Positions 1 to 11,378 of a stretch of 64,000 nucleotides of DNA are shown in pieces. A program made the translations under genes and the position numbers. The notes below the pieces were generated by a model that saw only the letters and a program-made list of their open reading frames with translations, searched no databases and was not told where the DNA came from. How positions within the stretch are numbered: the first letter of the stretch is position 1; each line of letters opens with the position of its first letter. Source of the stretch: Doris montereyensis (taxonomy: Eukaryota > Mollusca > Gastropoda > Nudibranchia > Dorididae); assembly GCA_037039925.1 (NCBI GenBank), contig JAXRKP010000183.1:375001-439000 (forward strand), written 5' to 3'.

Positions 1-1440
1 CACTGATGTAGGTAGATACACACTGATATAAGTAGATACACACTGATGTAAGTAGATACACACTGATGTAAGTAAATACACACTGGTGTAAGTAAATACA
101 CACTGATATAGGTAGATACACACTGATGTAAGTAGATACACACTGATGTAAGTAGATAAACACTGATGTAGGTAGATACACACTGATGTAAGTAGATACA
201 CACTGATGTAAGTAAATACACACTGATGTAAGTAGATACACACTGATGTAGGTAGATACACTCTGATGTAAGTAAATACACACTGATGTAGGTAGATACA
301 CACTGATGTAAGTAGATACACACTGATGTAAGTAAATACACACTGATGTAAGTAGATACACACTGATGTAGGTAGATACACACTGATGTAAGTAAATACA
401 CACTGATGTAAGTAGATACACACTGATGTAGGTAGATACACACTGATGTAAGTAGATACACACTGATGTAAGTAGATACACACTGATGTAAGTAAACACA
501 CACTGATGTAAGTAGATACACACTGATGTAAGTAGATACACACTGATGCAAGTAGATACACACTGATGTAGGTAGATACACACTGACGTAAGTAGATACA
601 CACTGATGTAGGTAGATACACACTGATGCAAGTAGATACACACTAATGTAGGTAGATACACACTGATGTAAGTAGATACACACTGATGTAGGTAGATACA
701 CACTGATGTAGGTAGATACACAATGATGTAACTAGATACACACTGATGTAAGTAGATACACACTGATGTAGGTAGATACACACTGATGTAAGTAGATACA
801 CACTAATGTAGGTAGATACACACTGATGTGAAGTAGATACACACTGATGTAACTAAATACACACTGATGTAAGTAGATACACACTGATGTAGGTAGATAC
901 ACACTGATGTAAGTAGATACACACTGATGTAAGTAGATACACACTGATGTAAGTAGATACACACTGATGTAGGTAGATACACACTGATGCAAGTAGATAC
1001 ACACTGATGTAGGTAGATACAGACTAAAGTAAGTAGATACACACTGATGTAAGTAGATACACACTGATGTAGGTAGATACAGACTAAAGTAAGTAGATAC
1101 ACACTGATGTAAGTATATACACACTACAGTAAGTAGATACACTAAAGTAAGTAGATACACACTGATGTAAGTAGATACACACTGATGTAAGTAGAAACAC
1201 ACTGATACAAAAAGATACACACTGATGTAAGTTAGATACACACCAATGTAGGTAGACAAACATTAAAGTAAGTAGACATACACCGATGCAAGTTAACACA
1301 CACTGATGCAAGTAGATAAACACTAAAGTCAGTAGATACACACTAAATCATGTAGACACTCAAGATAACACAATGTAAGTAGATACACTAAATCATGTAG
1401 ATACACTAGGACCCAGTCCAATAAGGTGTAGATACACTGA
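1..1440. repeat. 20-bp minisatellite, about 65 units
   Basis: Head-to-tail copies of cactgatgtaagtagataca run from the first base, so the array extends past the left edge. Units differ mainly by a/g at the agta/ggta position and by atgta/atgca. Copies after about 1100 carry insertions and deletions, and the array decays into mixed fragments by about 1440. Because 20 is not a multiple of 3 and the unit lacks stops in some frames, long Tyr/Leu/Ser/Val-rich open frames appear on the minus strand. These are by-products and not genes. Confidence 0.97.
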
Positions 1441-1740
1441 TGTAGGTAGCCTTACACACTAAGTAGATACAACTGATAAGGTAGTGTGACTAAAGTAAGC
1501 CAGTCAAACGTAAGGTATATACACACTACAGTAAGCCAAGTAAGTACATACACACTGATGTAAGTAGATACACAAATAAGGTGTACAAAAAGATGCACAC
1601 TGATGCAAGTAAAACACAATAAGGTGTGTGCATTAAAGTAAGTAGACATACACCACGATGCAAGTTAACACACACTGATGCAAGTAGACAAACACTAAAG
1701 TCAGTAGACACACACTAAATCATGTAGCCAGTCCAAATAA
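1441..1740. repeat. degenerate edge of the 20-bp array
   Basis: Fragments of the 20-bp unit are interleaved with pieces such as 'aaatcatgtagata' and 'ccagtccaataaggtg'. This looks like the decayed border between the 20-bp array and the next one. No gene is seen. Confidence 0.75.
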
Positions 1741-2055
1741 ATACACTAAATCATGTAGATGCACTAGGGCCAGTCCAATAAGGTGTGCCTTAGGGCCAGT
1801 CAAATAAGGTGTGTGCCTTAGGCCAGTCAAATAAGGTGTGTGCCTTAGAGCCAGTCAAATAAGTGTGTGCCCTAGGGCCAGTCAAATAAGGTGTGTGCCT
1901 TAGGGCCAGTCCTAGGGCCAGTCCAATAAGGTGTGTGCCCTAGGGCCAGTGCCCTAGGGCCAGTCAAATAAGGTTCGTGCCCTAGGGCCAGTCCAATAAG
2001 GTGCGTGCCTTAGGGCCAGTCAAATAGGTGTGTCCCCTAGGGTCAGTCCAAAATC
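1741..2055. repeat. about 28-bp minisatellite
   Basis: About eleven units carry the core 'agggccagtcaaataagg' followed by 'tgtgtgcctt'. Units vary in length by a few bases. Confidence 0.93.
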
Positions 2056-2127
2056 CAGGCCAAAGAACCCAAACCAAACAACATTTAGAAGAAAAACCAT
2101 TTGATAATAATCAGGTGAGGACAAAAA

Positions 2128-2463
2128 TTATTTCCTTTTTTTATGACAACACATGACATCTTCTGCAAATAAGCGTTTGTCGTTGAAAGCCTTCACATGT
2201 GCTTGTGCACCGGCCTGGAAACAAGCCATTTCCGACACCTGGCAGTCAGTTATCCAGAAACAAAGCTTGATTACTCTGGAGTTAAGTGCCTTCAAGTATT
2301 TGTCTTTGTTAACCAAATAAAGAGGTTGACGATCGTGACTGGTGTATGTATCATCCAGCCAAAGCTTGTGTTTTCCGCTTCTCTTGTATTCTGTTTTCCT
2401 CAGACTATGAGTGTACAGCTTTATTGTCCAAGAATTACAGATTGGAAATGTAATACAACTCAC
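2128..2463 (-). CDS. unrecognised 111-codon open frame, possibly a terminal exon
   Basis: I do not recognise this protein. The frame is open for 111 codons and ends with a basic tail (HKKRK) before the stop. Composition is balanced, unlike the repeat-derived frames nearby: Trp, Cys, Asp and Lys are all present, with stretches such as KLWLDDTYTSHDRQPLYLVN and CFQAGAQAHVKAFND. A possible splice acceptor (gaggaaaacag) lies just upstream of the EYKRSGKH stretch, so it could be the last exon of a gene whose other exons are not visible. It may equally be an ORF of an old mobile element, since a hAT fossil lies within 1 kb, or chance. Confidence 0.3.
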   Translation of the reverse strand: MSCITFPICNSWTIKLYTHSLRKTEYKRSGKHKLWLDDTYTSHDRQPLYLVNKDKYLKALNSRVIKLCFWITDCQVSEMACFQAGAQAHVKAFNDKRLFAEDVMCCHKKRK

Positions 2464-2521
2464 ATGGCCTACTTAAAACCTCATGAAATCAGTCCAAAGT
2501 ACATCAAATTAGTTTTGACGC

Positions 2522-2635
2522 TATGTCGGCACAGTGTTGCTACTAGGCGAGTCATTGAGCAATAGTATTGCAATACGTTATGTCGACACAGTGTTGCTAC
2601 TAGGCGAGTCATTGAGCAATGGTATTGCAATACGC
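2522..2635. repeat. 57-bp direct duplication
   Basis: Two nearly identical 57-bp copies sit back to back, starting at 2522 and 2579. Each contains 'acagtgttgctactaggcga' and ends with 'gtattgcaatacg'. They differ at only a few bases, so the duplication looks recent. Confidence 0.95.
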
Positions 2636-2639
2636 TTGA

Positions 2640-3079
2640 TTGAGCAGCGCAACTACAGGAAAATTTGTTCTGTCATGTTATGTTGCGACAACTACTTTTT
2701 CAATTCAATCAATTCAATCCAAATCAATCATCTTAATTAATCCTTTAAAAAGGAAAGTATAGCTGTGTAATCGCAATTTCCATTTGAAAAATGATAGAAT
2801 ACATCAATGCATTTAAATCAAAAACTTAAATTTAACCTAAGCTTATCATTAAATGTATAGATTCTAGGAGAAATATATACATAAAGATACAAAGGTGAGT
2901 AAATAGATAGTGTGGCGAAACAATATACATAAACAATAATCAAAAACAAATCAGCTTAGCTTCACACAGATTCATCAACGTATCACAAATCGTTTATTCT
3001 CCGTCCATCAATTTCCACCTCTTGAACATTGTAAGTAGAGGGCCATTAAACTTTCACATCTAAATTTTGGTCACGTTTC
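2640..3079. other. AT-rich stretch, no gene seen
   Basis: This is unique-looking AT-rich DNA with a short (caatt)n run near 2700. No open frame or repeat structure could be supported. Confidence 0.6.
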
Positions 3080-3800
3080 ATATTAATTTATCAAAACAAT
3101 CTACGAAGAATAGATTTTTTTATGATGGGTGAACAAGTCATTGGTGTCCTCAAGGATGAGATTGCAATGTCACCGTAGTTCTCAGTTCCAGTGGACTCCA
3201 CTCTAGACAGTTCCCAGACAGACAGACCAGCTAACCATCATTCTTCGTGGTCCATATGATGGATTCCCAACATGTGGAATGTTTTCCGACATTCATCAAT
3301 ATCTCCAGTAACAAAAGGCAGTCTTACTGCCACTCTGCTTCAATACATGTTAGATCAAGACATTAACTTCGACAATTGTCGGCGTCAGACATATGGTATT
3401 GCCAACAATACGTCTGGTGCCTACATTCGTATGCAGCGAATCTTCACGTTCAAAAACAAGTATATACTTATATAGTTTAGTGGACTATATTCTTTATGCT
3501 GTCTACATTAAAAAACCCATCTAGTTGGTCAGTCAGCTGTTGAATATTGTGTTGAAGCAGTTTCCTTTGTTAAATCATTGAGGCCTGTGTATACATTCTT
3601 TGTAGTAGCAACACAAGGTTGGGGCGTTCTGGTGACCAATGTTAAAGAGCAGCCTGAGTGAATGCATTGTCCAAAACACCTGTCGGATACTCAAATGTCT
3701 GCTCTAAATGATGTCACAGTGGCAGTTTTCACGGAGGTACATGTACCATCAGTTTCAAACTGCTCTCCGGGATATTGGAAGCGGATGTCAATTCAGGTTC
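3080..3800 (+). pseudogene. decayed hAT-family (DUF4371/ZMYM-like) transposase fragment
   Basis: Pieces of a hAT-type transposase occur in order across several frames. The first is a QVIGVLKDEI-like stretch (about 3130), then FSVPVDSTLDSSQTDR (about 3180). Next comes NFDNCRRQTYGIANNTSG (about 3365-3425), matching the family's 'DxxNCRGQSYDNASNMSG' block. A VSFVKSLRPVYTFFVVATQG stretch (about 3560-3620) and HLSDTQMSALNDVTVAVF (about 3675-3735) follow, the latter matching 'RLSDTRWSAR-DA'. In-frame stops and frameshifts separate the blocks, so the gene is dead. In living relatives the protein is a cut-and-paste DNA transposase. Terminal inverted repeats and target duplications were not found, and the 31-bp array begins right after the last recognisable block. 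Confidence 0.72.
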
Positions 3801-3824
3801 AGTTTCAAACTGCTCAGACATTCA

Positions 3825-4580
3825 TGAGGACACATTGGCCCATGCAGTCATTCATGGGTGACACATTGGCCCATGCAGTCATTCATGAGTTGGCCCATGC
3901 AGACATTCATGGGTGACACATTGGCCCATGCAGTCATTCATGGGTGACACATTGGCCCATGCAGTCATTCATGGGTGACACATTGGCCCATGCAGTCATT
4001 CATGGGTGACACATTGGCCCATGCAGACATTCATGGGTGACACATTGGCCCATGCAGACATTCATGGAGTGACACATTGGCCCATGCAGACATTCATGGG
4101 TGACACATTAGCCCATGCAGACATTCATGGGTGACACATTAGCCCATGCAGACATTCATGGGTGACACATTAGCCCATGCAGACATTTATGGGTGACACA
4201 TTGGCCCATGCAGTCATTCCATGAGTGACACATTGGCCCATGCAGACATTCATGAGTGACACATTGGCCCATGCAGACATTCATGAGTGTCATTCATGCA
4301 GACATTCATGAGTGACACATTGGCCCATGCAGACATTCATGAGTGACACATTGGCCCATGCAGTCATTCATGAGTGACACATTGGCCCATGCAGACATTC
4401 ATGAGTGACACATTGGCCCATGCAGACATTCATGAGTGTGATGCAGACATTCATGAGTGCCCATGCAGACATTCATGGGTGACACATTGCCCATGCAGAC
4501 CATGCAGACATTCATGAGTGACACATTGGCCCATGCAGACATTCATGAGTGACACATTGCCCATGCAGACAAAATGAGTG
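3825..4580. repeat. 31-bp minisatellite
   Basis: About 24 copies of a 31-bp unit contain 'gacacattggcccatgcaga' followed by 'cattcatgggt'. Variants (gac/gtc, gggt/gagt) cluster in blocks, which indicates local spread of sub-repeats. Several units near 4280 and 4440-4500 are truncated. Confidence 0.96.
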
Positions 4581-4734
4581 ACATATCGCCTGAACAATTG
4601 AAACACGTAGAAATACTTGGTAATGGAATGGAAAAAAGTGTCAACTGGAGCAGACAAGTTCAAAGCATGCAAACCTCGATGTCTCACATTATTCGTAATG
4701 GGTGGAAGAGTAGCATGGAGAAGGACGGCACATT

Positions 4735-6045
4735 AGCAGAGACAGGAAGAGTAGCGGAGTAGGAAGAGTAGCGGAGAAGGAAGAGTAGCAGAGAAGGAAG
4801 AGTAGCTGGAGAAGGAAGAGTAGCAGAGAAGGAGGAGTAGCAGAGAAGGAAAGAGTAGCGGAGAAGGAAGAGTAGCGGAGAAGGAAGAGTAGCGGAGTAG
4901 GAAGAGTAGCAGAGAAGGAAGAGTAGCAGAGAAGGAAGAGTAGCAGAAGGGAGTAGAGAAGGAGTAGCGGAGAAGGAAGAGTAGCAGAGAAGGAAGAGTA
5001 GCGGAGAAGGAAGAGTAGCGGAGAAGGAAGAGTAGAGAAGGAGGAGTAGCGGAGAAGGAAGAGTAGCGGAGAAGGAAGAGTAGCGGAGAAGGAAGAGTAG
5101 CAGAGAAGGAAGAGTAGCAGAGAAGGAAGAGTAGCAGAGAAGGAAGGAGTGAGAAGAAGGAAGAGTAGCGGAGAAGGAAGAGTAGCGGAGGAGGAAGAGT
5201 AGCAGAGAAGGAAGAGTAGCAGAGAAGGAAGAGTAGCGGAGAGTAGGAGGAGGAGTAGCAGAGAAGGAAGAGTAGCGGAGAAGGAAGAGTAGCGGGAGGA
5301 GGAGTAGCAGAGAAGGAAGAGTAGCGGAGAAGGAGGAGTAGCGGAGGAGGAAGAGCAGCGGAGAAGAAGAGAGAAGGAAGAGTAGCGGAGAAGGAGTAGC
5401 GGAGAAGGAGGAGTAGCGGAGAAGGAGGAATGCGGAGGAGGAAGAGCAGCAGAGAAGGAAGAGTAGCGGAGAGGAGAAGTAGCGGAGAAGGAAGAGTAGC
5501 GGAGAAGGAGGAGTAGCGGAGGAGGAAGAGCAGCAGAGAAGGAAGAGTAGCAGAGAAGGAAGAAGAGAAGGAAGTAGCGGAGAAGGAGGAGTAGCGGAGA
5601 GGAGGAAGCGGAGAAGGAAGAGTAGCGGAGAAGGAGGAGTAGCGGAGAAGGAAGAGTAGCGGAGAAGGAGGAAGCGGAGAAGGTGGAGGAGGAAGAGTAG
5701 CGGAGAAGGAAGAGTAGCGGAGAAGAAGGAGTAGTGGAGGAGGAAGAGTAGCGGAGAAGGAGGAGTAGTGGAGAAGGAAGAGTAGCAGAGAAGGAAGAGT
5801 AGCGGAGGAGGAGGAGTAGCGGAGAAGGAAGAGTAGCGGAGAAGGAAGAGTAGCGGAGAAGGAAGAGTAGTGGAGAAGGAGGAGTAGCGGAGAAGGAAGA
5901 GTAGTGAAGGAGGAAGAGTAGCGGAGAAGGAAGAGTAGTGGAGGAGGAGGAGTAGCGGAGAAGGAAGAGTAGCGGAGGAGGAGTAGCGGAGAAGGAGAAG
6001 GAAGAGTAGCGGAGAAGGGGGAGTAGCGGAGAAGGAAGATTAGCG
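4735..6045. repeat. 17-bp purine-rich minisatellite, about 75 units
   Basis: Units of ggagaaggaagagtagc vary as gga/aga and aag/gag, with many small insertions and deletions. The strand is almost pure purine plus 't', so the minus strand is a long pyrimidine tract. The 17-bp period gives Ser/Leu/Pro/Phe/Tyr-rich open frames of over 400 codons on the minus strand in two frames at once. That is a property of the unit and not evidence of a protein. Confidence 0.97.
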
Positions 6046-6639
6046 GATAATATTTCATTCTCAGAAAGGTACCTACAGAAAATCATCGCCATTAGTGAGG
6101 AGCAAACCTTGGCAGAAGGTAGAATGCAACATTAAAAACTATTGTATACTATGGGTTGAAAAGGATTGACAAATGTGGTCTCAAAGGAAAATATAAAATG
6201 TACTGTCTCAAACTCACGTTGAATCCTGATTGCCGTGTAGAAGATTAAAGGTTGGGATGATTCAAATTAGGTTACTGACAATACTTGAACATTCTGAAAA
6301 AATCCGTAGTGAGGTCAAGGTCAGTCACAACTCCAAATTGGACAGAAAATGGCCACCAACCGCTAACGCATTTAAACCCAGGCCATCTTTACAATATTAC
6401 CGGTGTACACACGGCCTTGACTCAACACACACCACAACTGATTGAGGACGAAGGAAATCATCGGACACATACACAGCGCACTCGTGTTGGTAACGCCTAG
6501 AACAAATTGGTTACAACAGAAGGCAAAGGGGAGAGACGGGATCATCCAAGAAATCAGGTGAGAAGATGACATGAAACGAATAATACAAAATGTTGTCCAA
6601 ATTTATTTTTATTTATTTGATTTGATTTACTCACATCCA
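6046..6639. other. unique-looking spacer, no gene seen
   Basis: Only short open frames (under 75 codons) overlap here on both strands, without recognisable domains. A short run of 'atttatttttatttattt' lies just before the SINE at 6640. Confidence 0.6.
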
Positions 6640-7620
6640 AGGGACTCGATAGTCCAGAGGTAAGGTGTCGCCCTCTCAACTGAAAGGTAGTGGATTGGGG
6701 CTACGCCAATGGTTGACAAATTTTCTCGACTTTTCCCCAGCAAAGATCTACTCCCCCCGCCCCTCCCCTTTCCCTAGTCCAGGTAGGTGGATCAACACCT
6801 AGTCTTATCGGAAACGGACGATAAAAAGGAGGTCCCGTGTTCAGATGACAGCACGTTTTCTGTGTTTATAGGCAGTCTTAAAATCCCTTGGCTGTTTATA
6901 GGGCAGTCTGGACAAAAGTAAAGATCCCTTGGCTGTTTATAGGGCAGTCTGGGCAAAAGTAAAGATCCCTTGGCTGTTTGTAAGGCAGTCTGGGCAAAAG
7001 TAAAGATCCCTTGGTTGTTTGTAGGGCAGTCTGGGCAAAAGTAAAGATCCCTTGGTTGTTTATAGGGCAGTCTGGGCAAAAGTAAAGATCCCTTGGTTGT
7101 TTATAGGGCAGTCTGGGCAAAAGTAAAGATCCCTTGGCTGTTTATAGGGCAGTCTGGGCAAAAGTAAAGATCCCTTGGTTGTTTATAGGGCAGTCTAGGC
7201 AAAAGTAAAGATTCCTTGGTTGTTTGTAGGGCAGTCTGGACAAAATTAAAGATTCCTTGGCTGTTTGTAGGGTAGTCTGGGCAAAAGTAAAGATCCCTTG
7301 GCTGTTTGTAGGGCAGTCTGGGCAAAATTAAAGATTCCTTGGCTGTTTATAGGGCAGTCTGGGCAAAAGTAAAGATCCCTTGGCTGTTTGTAGGGCAGTC
7401 TGGGCAAAAGTAAAGATTCCTTGGTTGTTTATAGGGCAGTCTGGGCAAAAGTAAAGATCCCTTGGCTGTTTGTAGGGCAGTCTGGGCAAAAGTAAAGATC
7501 CTACCAAAAAACCCAAAATCCCCTTAGTTGTGTGTGGATGTGGGTAAATCAAATCAAATCAAATCAAATCAAGTCTAATGAAATCAAATCAAATCAAATC
7601 CAATCCAATAAAAATCAAAT
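6640..7620 (+). mobile_element. tRNA-derived SINE (family alpha) with an internally expanded body
   Basis: The head 'gtccagaggtaaggtgtcgc' and the core 'ccaggtaggtggatcaacac', followed by a 'gacgataaaaaggaggtcc' segment, match the other alpha copies here (22990, 32450, 52893 minus, 63056). Normally one 'ttaaagatcccttggctgtt' + 'tacagggcagtctgggcaaa' segment follows, then 'cctgagatcacc..gttgtggatgtgggtaaatc'. Here that segment is repeated about 15 times (6890-7505) before the usual end and an (AAATC)n tail at 7548-7615. SINEs are short non-coding retroelements copied by a partner LINE. The head derives from a tRNA with internal pol III boxes, which are degenerate in this copy. Confidence 0.88.
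6890..7505. repeat. 41-bp array made from the SINE-alpha body
   Basis: About 15 head-to-tail units of 41 bp carry 'gggcagtctgggcaaaagta' plus 'aagatcccttggctgtttat'. Single-copy versions of the same segment are present in the other SINE-alpha copies, so the array arose inside the element. Unit variants (ggctg/ggttg, tata/tgta) alternate. Minus-strand open frames with a repeating FCPDCP motif come from this array. Confidence 0.95.
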
Positions 7621-8067
7621 CTCGGGGGTTTTGATTGGACTTGTTTTCGCCACTTTGCCCGGACTGCCTTGTACCAGCCATGGATATTTACCGTGCGCAG
7701 AATGTCGTAATCTGTACATGAGATCTCAACATACATGGACCAAGGGAGTTGCTTTTACTCGGAATTTTTTCTCTCGAGAAAATCGTTCAACCGTCGGTTT
7801 GGGTTGAAAGGCTGACACATTGCATCAAGACTACACAGTCCCCACCAACAAGACAACCTGAGAAAACGCCTTAAAAGGAACATGAGCTGTAATGATCTGT
7901 GGCAACTGATAATATGACCTATTGACTTCAAATTTAATGCAAATCTGGCAAAGTGAAGGACAAACGATGTACACCTAGCACATCGTGCCAAAGCAACGAA
8001 TTTCTTCCACAGCTCTCATGTAGAGCTAGAAGTGTGCGTGTGGGGTGGCGGTGGGGGGAGAAAGAGA
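7621..8067. other. spacer, no gene seen
   Basis: No supported feature. 'ggttttgattggacttgtttt' and 'tttgcccggactgccttgta' near 7625-7675 resemble a reversed piece of the SINE-alpha 3' half (compare 52905-52950), so a minus-strand fragment probably lies here. Confidence 0.5.
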
Positions 8068-8195
8068 AAGGCTTGGTGGTCCAGAGGTAGGGTGTCCTCC
8101 TCTCAACCAAAAGGTCGTGGGTTAGTGCTCGTCAGGTTGAACATTTTTCTCGAGGTTTTTCGAGTAAAACCCATTCGTGTGACCTTGGTAGATAC
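8068..8195 (+). mobile_element. SINE-alpha head fragment
   Basis: 'ggtccagaggtagggtgtcc' and 'aaaaggtcgtgggttagtgc', then 'cgagtaaaacccattcgtgt', match the 5' half of the alpha SINE. The body and 3' tail are missing. Confidence 0.75.
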
Positions 8196-8364
8196 ACTAA
8201 GTTGACTGCGTGATTGTTATAACTTAAACGTGTATTTGTGTTTTTGATGTATTTTAATTCCCTTTTATTATCTGGGTGTGTACTTAACTATCAGTGTCGC
8301 CCGGCTTGAATCATAATGTTCCATACCAGACTGTCATTGCAAAGCGCCTTTGCAACATTATGAA

Positions 8365-8455
8365 TTATAATTACTGTTATTATCATTGCTATTATTATCA
8401 TTACTATTATTATTATTACTATTATTATCATTATTATTATTATCATTATTATAAA
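8365..8455. repeat. (ATT)n-type microsatellite
   Basis: Interrupted runs of att/atc triplets. Confidence 0.9.
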
Positions 8456-8646
8456 TCGATACCTAGTTCCGTCGGAGACGAACGATAACAGTTGTGACGT
8501 TGATCACAGTCACACAACATTGTGCACGTTATCGGTACCCTTTAATTACACAGCAGGGCAGTCCAGGAAAAACAAAACTAGAATCATACCATAACCCAAA
8601 ATCAACTAGTTGGTGATAAGGGTACAATGTCAACTCAAAACAAAAC

Positions 8647-8813
8647 GCTCTCTCTCTCTCTCTCTCCCTCTCTCTCTACCTCCTCCCTCCCTCGCTCTCT
8701 CTATCTGTCTCTCTCTTTCTCTCTCTCCCTCCCTCTCTCTCTCTCCCTCCCTCCCTCTCTCTCTCTCTCTCTCTCCCTCCCTCTCTCTCTCTCGCTCCCT
8801 CCCTCTCTCTCTG

Positions 8814-8881
<68 letters not shown>
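8647..8881. repeat. (CT)n microsatellite
   Basis: A pyrimidine tract of ct dinucleotides with ccct interruptions; the last 55 bases are pure ct. Ser/Leu and Arg/Glu open frames over it are artefacts. Confidence 0.97.
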
Positions 8882-8885
<4 letters not shown>

Positions 8886-10154
8886 GTACCGTGCCTGCTT
8901 GAACGTTTTCTTCAAAACTTCTATTTGACATCTATTTTCTCCGCGACGATTATCTTTCTCGCTTCTGGGGAAAACCACAGCTGGAGGAATTGATAATATC
9001 ATTCTGAGACCACATATTATCAGGAAATGATTGTCATTTGACGGCCTCGTGGGTAAGATGACAGGCTCAGTCCTTGAAAATGATTGCTGAGAGAATGATG
9101 GCTAGTTCATGTGCTTTGCGTTTTGCGCCTCGCGGACGACAAAACAAGTCGAAATCATCCCACGAAGACGAGGAGTCAACGATGGCACGAGATGTCGGCC
9201 CTCTCTCACAGGCAGTTAGCAGTTAGCAGAATAAGATCTAGTAGCTCTCATCGTTCTACTACTAACCGGACGTAGAGGAACCTGAGATTTGAGATGTGTA
9301 CAACCCGCTGACGGTCTGTGTTGTGTAGCGCTGCGAGTTAGATGAGAAAAAGTGACTGACAATCGGAAGTGCATAAGTGCAGCCTTTCTGATGGTGAGTG
9401 AGCGCTCCAAACCTTTATGCATTGGTAAAAAAAAAAAAAACTGCAGCGTAATATTTCGATTGTGGCATTGTGTTATAATAGAATCTAGATCTAGATCTAA
9501 ATCTTATAATAAATCCTTCTCTTAGATTAAGATAGATCTGAAGTCGAGCGAAAATCTCGTTCTCTTGTGTTTATATGCACGAGTATATGCATCTAGACTA
9601 GATCTAGATCTAGAATCTAGATTGGTTATTAGATTGGAATATAAATTGTGATATATCTCGATAAAATTGTGTATCTCTAACCTAGATTCTAGATATATTA
9701 TACTATCAACCCAAACAGCTCCTAAAACAAATAAAACTAAACATTGGCTACACATGCTACAGCCGCAATAAGGCTTTATTACACTTTCTCACCTGTTATT
9801 CTAGTAAAACTAATGCCAGGCTAATATTAGTATAAAACTAAAGTCAAACTGCTATTAGTATAAAACTAATACCAAACTAATATCCTAACAGGAATCTCAA
9901 CCTCTTTTATATTATCTCATTCTGTTAATAGAAGTGTTGTGAGTCATATAGATCAGATTAGCATTTTTCTTGAATGTAGAGTGAGGCTCAAAAGTTGAAG
10001 AAAGTAGGCTTGTCTCCAGGCCTCTCAAGTTTTTTTTCAACCTAATTGCATGCTCTAGATCTAGATCTAGATTGATTATTGTGCAGTTGTCTTCAGGGTC
10101 TTAACTACTTCTATAGCCTCGTGGTGCTTGGGCAGCACATAAGGCTGACCACGA
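8882..10154. other. intergenic DNA with clustered agatct palindromes
   Basis: No gene is seen. Between 9480 and 9700, and again at 10055-10075, the words 'atctagatctagatct' and 'agattctagat' recur many times. A short run of about three 'taatattagtataaaacta' units lies at 9820-9900. A 14-base A run is at 9427. Confidence 0.6.
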
Positions 10155-10230
10155 TCTTAACAAGATCTTAACAAGATCTTAACAAGATCTTAACATGATC
10201 TTAACAAGATCTTAACACGATCTTAACAAG
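10155..10230. repeat. 11-bp tandem repeat
   Basis: Seven units of 'atcttaacaag' with single-base variants. Confidence 0.95.
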
Positions 10231-10329
10231 AGCATTATACTTATAGTGGTGGTCACAAACTGTGTGGTCAGTCCAATTTTGGATGTTTTGAGAATGTTAT
10301 CAATGAAAAGGATTGTCCGCTTTGTAATC

Positions 10330-10580
10330 TATTTTCACAAACACACACAGTGTGCAAGTGTCAAAAACTAGACACATTTTCACACCCAAGTGTCAAACTA
10401 GACAATAGGAATACACAGTGTGCAAGTGTCAAAACTAGACCCAATAGGAATACACGTGTGTGCAAGTGTCAAAAACTAGACCCAATAGGAATACACGGTG
10501 TGTGCAAGTGTCAAAAACTAGACCCAAAAATAGGAATACACGGTGTGTGCAAGTGTCAAAACTAGACCCAATGAATACAC
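10330..10580. repeat. about 40-bp tandem repeat
   Basis: Five to six units carry 'gtgcaagtgtcaaaaactag' + 'acccaataggaatacac'. Run lengths inside units differ (aaa/aaaa/aaaaa). Confidence 0.93.
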
Positions 10581-10737
10581 GGAAGCTCTCATATGGTTAT
10601 TTTACAGGTTTCTATTGATTCTTGTGCCACGGAATCACTAACTAAACGAAGCATATATATAGGGGCTTCCTAATGTTAAAAAGTGGAAGAAAAGGTGTTA
10701 CTAATTTTAGACTTACACGGTTTGCAACTTTCACTGT

Positions 10738-10848
<111 letters not shown>

Positions 10849-10989
10849 TCTCTTTGAATTAAATTAAAGCTCATGATGTTCAATCTTCCACTCTTTCAAC
10901 AGGGATGCAGGGAGATGAGTGTGCTGTGTTTGTGTGACAAAGGTAAAGAACCAGAGAAAGGATGAGCACATATGAGAAATAGAGATCTA

Positions 10990-11375
10990 TGTTAATCCAC
11001 TAAGCTACATCTGGTAATCCACTAAGCTGCATCTGGTAATCTACTAAGCTACATCTGGTAATCCACTAAGCTACATCTGGTAATCCACTAGCTACATCTG
11101 GTAATCCACTAAGCTGTAATCACTAAGCTACATCTAAGCTACATCTTGTAATCCACTAAGCTACATCTGGTAATCCACTAAGCTACATCTGGTAATCCAC
11201 TAAGCTACATCTTGTAATCCACTAAGCTACATCTGGTAATCCACTAAGCTACATCTGGTAATCAACTAAGCTACATCTGGTAATCAACTAAGCTACATCT
11301 GGTAATCAACTAAGCTACATCTGGTAATCAACTAAGCTACATCTGGTAATCAACTAAGCTACATCTGGTAATACA
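10990..11375. repeat. 22-bp minisatellite
   Basis: About 17 units of 'ggtaatccactaagctacat' + 'ct'. Late units switch to 'caact', showing block-wise homogenisation. The array directly abuts the LINE fragment at 11379. Confidence 0.95.
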
Positions 11376-11378
11376 CTA

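Noticed and set aside
732..1341. Several Tyr/Leu/Val/Cys-rich minus-strand frames
   Set aside because: They are readings of the 20-bp minisatellite.
4689..6092. 467-codon and 441-codon open frames on the minus strand
   Set aside because: Both are translations of the 17-bp purine array in different frames; composition is almost only Ser, Leu, Pro, Phe, Tyr, and two frames are open at once.
6792..7552. Minus-strand frames with a regular FCPDCP motif resembling a Cys-rich repeat protein
   Set aside because: The 41-bp unit is a non-coding SINE segment; period is not a multiple of 3 and the motif only appears through frame rotation.
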